Shown piece by piece: positions 59,443-64,000 of a stretch of DNA of 64,000 nucleotides (the stretch's first letter is position 1; each line of letters opens with the position of its first letter). The position numbers and the translations under genes were made by a program. The notes under the pieces are model-generated. The model searched no databases and was not told where the DNA came from. It saw only the letters and a program-made list of their open reading frames with translations. The stretch covers positions 1 through 64,000 of the forward strand of contig JAPLTN010000108.1 of the NCBI GenBank assembly GCA_026398135.1, read 5' to 3'. This DNA is from Verrucomicrobiota bacterium. GTDB lineage: Bacteria; Verrucomicrobiota; Verrucomicrobiia; Opitutales; Opitutaceae.

Positions 59443-59886
59443 ATGAAAAAATCCACCCTCACCGAACTCATCCTCGAAGCCAAAAAAGCCCAAGGCCTTA
59501 CCTGGGCCGCCATCGCCACCGCCGCCGGCCTCTCCGAAGTGTACACCACATCCGCCTGCCTGGGCGAAAACGCCCTCCCGCCCGAAGCCGCTGCCAAGGT
59601 CGCCACCACCCTCGGCCTCGGCCCAGAAATCGCCGCCGCCCTCACCGAATACGCCAACAAGGGCGAAGCCGCCTCCACCGTTTCCAAAGAGCCGCTCCAA
59701 TACCGCTTTCAAGAAATCATCTACGTTTACGGCGGCACCCTGAAGGCCCTGATCGAGGAAAAGTTCGGCCCCGGCATCATGAGCGCCATCGACTTCACCA
59801 TGGACATCGAAAAGGTGCCCGACCCCAAGGGCGACCGGGTGAAAATTACCATGAACGGCAAATTCCTCGGCTACAAAACCTGGTAA
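59443..59886 (+). CDS. cynS: Cyanate hydratase (cyanase)
   Basis: 147 aa from ATG 59443. KKAQGLTWAAIATAAGLSEV (HTH-like N-terminal) and the catalytic C-terminal QYRFQEIIYVYGGTLKALIE with KFGPGIMSAIDFTMDIEKVP. Converts cyanate and bicarbonate to CO2 and ammonia. It lies after the ABC transporter and porin but behind a terminator, so it may have its own promoter. Confidence 0.95.
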   Translation: MKKSTLTELILEAKKAQGLTWAAIATAAGLSEVYTTSACLGENALPPEAAAKVATTLGLGPEIAAALTEYANKGEAASTVSKEPLQYRFQEIIYVYGGTLKALIEEKFGPGIMSAIDFTMDIEKVPDPKGDRVKITMNGKFLGYKTW

Positions 59887-59953
59887 CCTGCCCCCTGCCT
59901 CTCCGCCCGTTCCGCCGGAGTTCGCCCGCCCCGCCCTCCGGCCCCGCTTAGAT

Positions 59954-59972
59954 TTATTCCATTAATGAATAA
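59954..59972. promoter_or_regulatory. Palindromic AT-rich box upstream of nirA
   Basis: TTATTC-N7-GAATAA in an AT-rich patch, about 75 bases before the nitrite reductase start. It could be a LysR-type site related to 52200-52222 (both contain ATGAAT/ATTCAT-like words). Confidence 0.35.
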
Positions 59973-60046
59973 CTCTAATTTAATTCACCCTGTAAATAGG
60001 TCGCCAGCCGCCTGCTGGCACCTGCGGTGCTGAAATATAAATCATC

Positions 60047-61855
60047 GTGAGCGCCGTCCTCCCCCCTTTTTCCCCCTCCGCTTCTTCGCCTTTCCCCGAG
60101 GGCGCGTTTACCTCCGCCCAAAAGGAATACCTGCAAGGCTTCATGGCTGGCGCGCTCACCACTGGAGCCGGTCTGTCCCAGGTTCCCGCTCCCGTCCCCA
60201 CCTTGGCCACTCCCGCCGCCTTGGCCGGTTTCCACGGCGTGCCCATCGAGGACCTCTGCCAGCAGGAAAAATGGAAACACGCCACACTACCGCTCGACGA
60301 CAACTGGGAGCGCCTCCTCGCCCACGCCGCCACCGACCGCCCCCCCGACGCCGAGCACAACTTCCGCTTCCGCTGGCACGGCCTATTTCACGTCGCCCCC
60401 AATCAGGATAGCTACATGCTCCGCCTGCGCCTCCCCGGCTGCGGCATCACCAGCCCCCAGCTCCACGGCCTGGCCGATCTCGCCACCGATCTCTGCGGCG
60501 GCTACGCCCACGTCACCACTCGCGGCAACCTCCAGCTCCGCGAGATCCGCCCCAAGGACGCCGTCACCGTCCTCATGCGCCTCGCCGAGCTCGGCCTCTC
60601 CGCCCGCGGCTCCGGCGCGGACAACCTGCGCAACATCACCGCCTCCCCCGACAGCGGCTTCGCTCCCGACGAAGTCCTCGACGTGCGCCCCTACGCCCTC
60701 GCCCTCGGCCACTACGTTTTTAACCACCGCGACCTCTACGACCTGCCCCGCAAGTTCAACATCGCGTTCGACAACGGCGGCTCCCTCACCACCGCCGTCG
60801 ACACCAACGACCTCGGCTTCCAAGCCGTGCGTGTCACCGAGAAGACCCTTCAAACCTTTCGAGACTCGGGTCTGGCTGCCAGCTCCCCGCTCCCGGCTCC
60901 CGGCTTGTTCTTCCGCGTCCTCCTCGGCGGCATCTCCGGCCACAAAGACTTCGCCCGCGACACCGGCCTCCTCCTCGCCCCCGACGAAGCCGTGCCCTTC
61001 TCCGCCGCCGTCCTGCGCGCCTTCTCCGACCACGGCGACCGCACCAACCGCAAAAAGGCCCGCCTCAAATACATCCTCGATGCCAAGGGTGCCGACTGGT
61101 TCCTCGCCGAGGTCGCCAAACGCCTCTCCTTTCCCCTGCGCCGCGTGCCGCTCGCCGCCTGCGAACCCCGCCGCCCGGTCGAGAAACACGCCTGGCTCGG
61201 CCCCCGCCGCCAGGCCCAGCCCCACCTCAATTCCCTCGGCGTCGGCTGCCCCGTCGGCCGCCTCACCCCGCGCCAGATGCACCGCCTCGCCGACCTCGCC
61301 CAGAACTACGGCAAAGGCGAACTCCGCTTCACCGTTTACCAAAACGTGCTCATCCCCCACCTGCCCGACGCCTTCCTCGAAACCGTCAAACGCGCCGTCG
61401 TCTCCATGGGCCTCTACCACGAGGCCGGTCTCGCCACCGGCGGCATCATCGCCTGCACCGGCAGCTGGGGCTGCAAATACGCCTCCGCCGACACCAAGGC
61501 CCACGCCCTCGCCCTCATCCGCGAACTACCCTCCCGAGTGCAGATCGACCAACCGGTCAATATCCACGTCACCGGCTGCGCCCACACCTGCGCCCAGCAC
61601 TACTGCGGCGACCTCGGCTTCATTTCCACCAAACTCGCCGACGGCTCGCCCGGCTACCACATGGTGCTCGGCGGAGGCATGGACCACGAACAAGGCATCG
61701 CCCGCGAGGTCTTCAAAGGCGTGCGCGCCGACGAACTCACCGCGCTCGTCGTCCGTGTGCTCCAAACCTGGCAAACCCTCCGCCATTCCGGCGAGACCTT
61801 CGTCGAATGGACCCGCCGCCACGAAGTAAAACAGCTTCAGGAACTCCTCTCTTAA
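60047..61855 (+). CDS. nirA: Siroheme-[4Fe-4S] nitrite/sulfite reductase, assimilatory
   Basis: 602 aa, GTG start. NirA/CysI-type fold with two ferredoxin-like halves. The cofactor cysteines are CTGSWGC and GCAHTC (C-x5-C ... C-x3-C). Siroheme-binding arginines lie in THVTTRGNLQLREIR-type (here GYAHVTTRGNLQLRE) and NFRFRWHGLFH. The context of nitrate uptake, cyanase and molybdenum cofactor favours nitrite as substrate. The N-terminal peptide FTSAQKEYLQGFMAGAL also occurs in the next gene's product. Four heptamers are embedded in frame at 60874-60901. Confidence 0.88.
   Translation: MSAVLPPFSPSASSPFPEGAFTSAQKEYLQGFMAGALTTGAGLSQVPAPVPTLATPAALAGFHGVPIEDLCQQEKWKHATLPLDDNWERLLAHAATDRPPDAEHNFRFRWHGLFHVAPNQDSYMLRLRLPGCGITSPQLHGLADLATDLCGGYAHVTTRGNLQLREIRPKDAVTVLMRLAELGLSARGSGADNLRNITASPDSGFAPDEVLDVRPYALALGHYVFNHRDLYDLPRKFNIAFDNGGSLTTAVDTNDLGFQAVRVTEKTLQTFRDSGLAASSPLPAPGLFFRVLLGGISGHKDFARDTGLLLAPDEAVPFSAAVLRAFSDHGDRTNRKKARLKYILDAKGADWFLAEVAKRLSFPLRRVPLAACEPRRPVEKHAWLGPRRQAQPHLNSLGVGCPVGRLTPRQMHRLADLAQNYGKGELRFTVYQNVLIPHLPDAFLETVKRAVVSMGLYHEAGLATGGIIACTGSWGCKYASADTKAHALALIRELPSRVQIDQPVNIHVTGCAHTCAQHYCGDLGFISTKLADGSPGYHMVLGGGMDHEQGIAREVFKGVRADELTALVVRVLQTWQTLRHSGETFVEWTRRHEVKQLQELLS
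60874..60901. repeat. Four heptamers embedded in nirA
   Basis: GGCTGCC, AGCTCCC, CGCTCCC, GGCTCCC. They encode the Ser/Pro/Ala loop LAASSPLPAPG between conserved strands TEKTLQTFRD and LFFRVLLGGISG. Confidence 0.75.
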
Positions 61856-61879
61856 CATTCACCAAGGCCTCGTCCGCGA

Positions 61880-61914
61880 CCTCATTGGTCATTGGACATT
61901 GGTCATTCGTCATT
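61880..61914. repeat. Five heptamers (GGTCATT type) between nirA and the diflavin gene
   Basis: Units CCTCATT, GGTCATT, GGACATT, GGTCATT and CGTCATT, ending 6 bases before the next start codon. Confidence 0.85.
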
Positions 61915-61920
61915 TCTTCC

Positions 61921-63660
61921 ATGTCCGCCTCCGTCCCCCAGCTTCCCGAGTCCGCGCCCTTCACGCCCGAGCAACGCGCCTGGCTCAACGGTTTCTTCGC
62001 GGGCATCTTTAACCGCCAGACCGTCCCCCCCGTAGGGTCGTCGCTTGCGACGACCGCCTCCGCGCTCGTCCCCCTCACCATCCTATACGGCACCCAAACC
62101 GGCACCGCCGAAAGCCTGGCCAAAAAAGCCGCCAAAGTCGCCGGCCAGCGCGGCTTCGCCCCCGCCATCCTCGACCTCGGCCAGACCGACGCCGCCCGCC
62201 TCGCCGCCGAGAAAAACGTGCTCCTCATCACCAGCACCTACGGCGACGGCGAGCCGCCCGACGCCGCCAAGCCCCTCCACACCGCCCTCCGCGAAGGCAC
62301 CCACGCCCTCGCCGGCCTGCGCTACAGCGTCTGCGCGCTCGGCGACACCAACTACACCCTCTTTTGCCAGGCCGGAAAAGACTTCGACGCCGCCCTCGAA
62401 AAACACGGTGCCACCCGCATCCACCCCCGCGCCGACTGTGACGTCGATTACGACGCCCCCTTCGAGTCCTGGCTCCACGCCGCCCTCTCCGCCTTCGGCC
62501 CCGTCTCCGTTTCCGACTCTCAAATCACAGATCATAAATCAGAAATCATAAATGAGCTGGTCTACTCAAAGAGCAGCCCGTTTCCCGCCCCCGTCCTGGC
62601 CGTCCGCCCGCTCAACGCCCCCGGCTCCGCCAAAGAGGTTAACCACATCGAATTCGACCTCACCGCCGCCGGGTCCGCGCTGACCTACGAAGCAGGCGAC
62701 GCCCTCGGCGTCATCCCGCGCAACGACCCTGCCCTCGTCTCCGCCGTGCTCGCCGCCCTCGGAGCTGATGGCGAAGAAGCGGTCTCCACTCCGGCCGGCG
62801 AACTTCCCCTCCGCCGCGCCCTCACCGAGCACTACGACCTCGGCAAACCCACCCCCGCCCTCCTCGAAGCCCTTGGCCTATCCGTCGCTCCTTCCGCCTC
62901 CCCGCCCCCCGCTCCCAGCTCCCAGCTCCTCGACGTCCTCGACGCCCTCCTCAGCTCCCCCGCCCCTAAGCAAAGTGTAACCAAATTGGTTACACTTTTC
63001 CGAAAAATCGCGCCGCGTCTTTATTCCATTTCCTCATCGCCCAAGGCCCACCCGGGACACGTTCACCTCACCGTCGGTGCCGTTCGCTACGAACACGCCG
63101 GACGCACCCGCAAAGGCGTTTGCTCCACCTTCCTCGCCGAACGCGCCCTCGCCCACGGCACCGCCCACGTTTTCATCCACGCCAACAAAGCCTTCCGCCC
63201 GCCCGCCGATCCCGCCGCGCCCATGATCATGGTCGGCCCCGGCACCGGCATCGCCCCCTTCCGCGCCTTCCTCGAAGAACGCGCCGCCACCCAGGCTCCC
63301 GGTAAAAACTGGCTCTTCTTCGGCGACCAAAAGGCCGCCACCGATTTCCTCTACCGCGAAGAACTCGAAGCCCTCCAACGCTCCGGCGTGCTCACCCGGC
63401 TAGACCTCGCCTTTTCCCGCGACCAGGCGGAAAAAATCTACGTGCAACACCGCATGCTCGCCGCCGCCGCCGAACTCTTCGCCTGGCTCGAACAAGGCGC
63501 TTACTTCTACGTCTGCGGCGACGCCTCCCGCATGGCCAAAGACGTGGACGCCGCCCTGCACCAGGTGATCGAGACCGCCGGCTCGCGCACCCCCGCCGAG
63601 GCCGCCGCCTACGTGCAGGCCCTCCGCACCGCCAAGCACTACCAGCGCGACGTGTATTGA
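61921..63660 (+). CDS. CysJ-like diflavin reductase, partner of the nitrite reductase
   Basis: 579 aa from ATG 61921; an in-frame upstream start lies before the heptamers. Order: N-terminal FTPEQRAWLNGFFAGIF; flavodoxin (ILYGTQTGTAESLAKKAA, STYGDGEPP, LGDTNYTLFC); FAD domain (PRLYSISSSPK, KGVCSTFLA); NADPH domain (MVGPGTGIAPFRAFLEERAA, VCGDASRMAKDVD); terminal YQRDVY as in CysJ. It passes electrons NADPH-FAD-FMN to the siroheme enzyme. Three repeat insertions lie in frame: 62032-62055, 62520-62554 and 62911-62931, all in linker-like regions. Confidence 0.88.
   Translation: MSASVPQLPESAPFTPEQRAWLNGFFAGIFNRQTVPPVGSSLATTASALVPLTILYGTQTGTAESLAKKAAKVAGQRGFAPAILDLGQTDAARLAAEKNVLLITSTYGDGEPPDAAKPLHTALREGTHALAGLRYSVCALGDTNYTLFCQAGKDFDAALEKHGATRIHPRADCDVDYDAPFESWLHAALSAFGPVSVSDSQITDHKSEIINELVYSKSSPFPAPVLAVRPLNAPGSAKEVNHIEFDLTAAGSALTYEAGDALGVIPRNDPALVSAVLAALGADGEEAVSTPAGELPLRRALTEHYDLGKPTPALLEALGLSVAPSASPPPAPSSQLLDVLDALLSSPAPKQSVTKLVTLFRKIAPRLYSISSSPKAHPGHVHLTVGAVRYEHAGRTRKGVCSTFLAERALAHGTAHVFIHANKAFRPPADPAAPMIMVGPGTGIAPFRAFLEERAATQAPGKNWLFFGDQKAATDFLYREELEALQRSGVLTRLDLAFSRDQAEKIYVQHRMLAAAAELFAWLEQGAYFYVCGDASRMAKDVDAALHQVIETAGSRTPAEAAAYVQALRTAKHYQRDVY
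62032..62055. repeat. GTAGGG hairpin in frame in the diflavin gene
   Basis: GTAGG plus perfect 9-bp stem GGTCGTCGC / GCGACGACC with a TT loop, same design as 26546-26569. It encodes part of PPVGSSLATTAS between the N-terminal peptide and the flavodoxin domain. Confidence 0.85.
62520..62554. repeat. Five heptamers (ATAAATC type) in frame between flavodoxin and FAD domains
   Basis: TCAAATC, ACAGATC, ATAAATC, AGAAATC, ATAAATG. They code for the linker SQITDHKSEIINE, AT-rich against its surroundings. Confidence 0.85.
62911..62931. repeat. Three heptamers (GCTCCCA type) in the FAD region
   Basis: GCTCCCA, GCTCCCA, GCTCCTC. Exactly 21 bases, that is seven codons, encoding APSSQLL. Confidence 0.65.
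62972..62998. repeat. 27-bp perfect palindrome inside the diflavin gene
   Basis: Arms AAAGTGTAACCAA around one central A. In frame it encodes SVTKLVTL just before the conserved PRLYSIS motif. Could be a repeat or an operator-like site. Confidence 0.7.
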
Positions 63661-63695
63661 GCTCGAAGCAGCGAGCATCGAGTAGCGAGTAGAGC
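63661..63695. repeat. Five heptamers (GTAGCGA type) directly after the diflavin stop
   Basis: GCTCGAA, GCAGCGA, GCATCGA, GTAGCGA, GTAGAGC. The consensus is the reverse complement of the units at 63744-63778, so the pair can form a hairpin around the next start codon. Confidence 0.8.
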
Positions 63696-63706
63696 GCATA
63701 CAAGCC

Positions 63707-64000
63707 ATGCCATTCCCCACCCCGAGCTCCCCCTCCGAGTCCGACCCACTCGCTACTCGCTACCCGCTGCCCGCTACTTCACTCGGTTTGGACCCCTTCC
63801 TCGCCGCACTCCTCGCCGACCAGCAAACGCTTCAAACTCCCGTCACCCGCGCCGCCACCGCGCACGCCCTCCAGCCCTCGGCCTGGCGTGCCGAGCGTTT
63901 CCGCGAACTCATCCCCCTCACCGCGCCCGCCCCCGGCCAGCAATACGCCTTCGAGGTCGATCTCGACGCCTGCTCCGGCTGCAAGGCCTGCGTCTCCGGC
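63707..64000 (+). CDS. Ferredoxin-type subunit, N-terminal fragment (probable nitrate reductase electron carrier)
   Basis: 98 codons from ATG 63707 to the window edge. Residues 13-25 are read from heptamers (63744-63778). Then LDPFLAALLADQQTLQTPV and the start of a four-Cys cluster motif, FEVDLDACSGCKACVSG. This opening is typical of DmsB/NrfC-type Fe-S subunits, some of which are fused to a DmsC-like anchor or serve molybdenum enzymes. Given the neighbours, it is probably the Fe-S partner of an assimilatory nitrate reductase. The rest lies outside. Confidence 0.65.
   Translation, partial: MPFPTPSSPSESDPLATRYPLPATSLGLDPFLAALLADQQTLQTPVTRAATAHALQPSAWRAERFRELIPLTAPAPGQQYAFEVDLDACSGCKACVSG
63744..63778. 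repeat. Five heptamers (CGCTACT type) in the start of the ferredoxin gene
   Basis: ACCCACT, CGCTACT, CGCTACC, CGCTGCC, CGCTACT. They code for PLATRYPLPATS and pair in inverted sense with 63661-63695. Confidence 0.8.

Overview
This is a GC-rich bacterial window. Its leaderless-looking starts, Rhs protein, tail-fibre-like and coathanger-type exported proteins, porin plus multiheme cytochrome cluster and dense palindromic intergenic repeats fit a Verrucomicrobiota-like (Opitutales-type) chromosome. That placement rests on gene style only; there is no rRNA or other marker here. I saw no tRNA, rRNA, CRISPR array or replication origin.

Layout. 1-1.6 kb: two exported proteins read leftwards. 1.6-3.9 kb: a repeat field, a damaged REP-associated tyrosine transposase (RAYT) bracketed by its own repeats, and two tiny overlapping genes. 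3.9-12.1 kb: a 2.4-kDa-residue-scale Rhs polymorphic toxin (about 2388 aa) with an AT-rich, ADP-ribosyltransferase-like tip, a probable immunity gene, and a small exported protein. 12.4-14.8 kb: a nucleotidyltransferase pair and a two-domain GlcG/HbpS-like protein. 15.3-28.6 kb: the most interesting block, an apparent electron-transfer route. It holds a four-heme cytochrome, a membrane-anchored NAD(P)H-flavin-[2Fe-2S] reductase, a fusion of two cyclic-nucleotide-type domains with four [4Fe-4S] clusters, a diheme cytochrome b, an anchored decaheme cytochrome with a duplicated Cys-rich head, an outer-membrane barrel, and an exported decaheme cytochrome carrying an LVIVD-type propeller. Several of these genes overlap by ATGA.

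29.2-38 kb: a branched-chain amino-acid-type ABC operon (livKHMG...livF) split by a type IIG restriction-modification gene and a zeta-toxin-like pair. 38-44.4 kb: a MoeB-rhodanese gene, then a restriction-modification/toxin-antitoxin island (XamI-like endonuclease, adenine methyltransferase, BsuBI/PstI-type catalytic domain, hsdR remnant, Phd-PIN pair). 44.4-49.9 kb: a leftward molybdenum cofactor operon (moaA-moaD-moaE-moeA-[vapBC]-moaC-mog-MOSC-mobA). 50-64 kb: nitrogen assimilation. This has a LysR regulator, a cytoplasmic NasS-like nitrate sensor, a nitrate/cyanate ABC transporter, an alginate-export-type porin, cyanase, a siroheme nitrite reductase with its own CysJ-like diflavin partner, and the start of a ferredoxin-type subunit. 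The molybdenum cofactor genes very probably serve the nitrate reductase expected just beyond the right edge.

The second theme is repeats. At least five classes are interleaved: (i) inverted arms made of three about 10-bp words ending in GTGGTTAA/GCGGTTAA; (ii) degenerate 7-bp tandem repeats (GGTCATT, CTACTCG, GCTCCC., ATAAATC) both between genes and inside coding sequence; (iii) a GGGGTCAGG... family centred on the RAYT relic; (iv) about 120-bp palindromic elements with a GGCCGGGGACGGCC core; (v) short GTAGGG hairpins inserted in frame in genes. Some repeats supply stop codons or peptide segments to genes.
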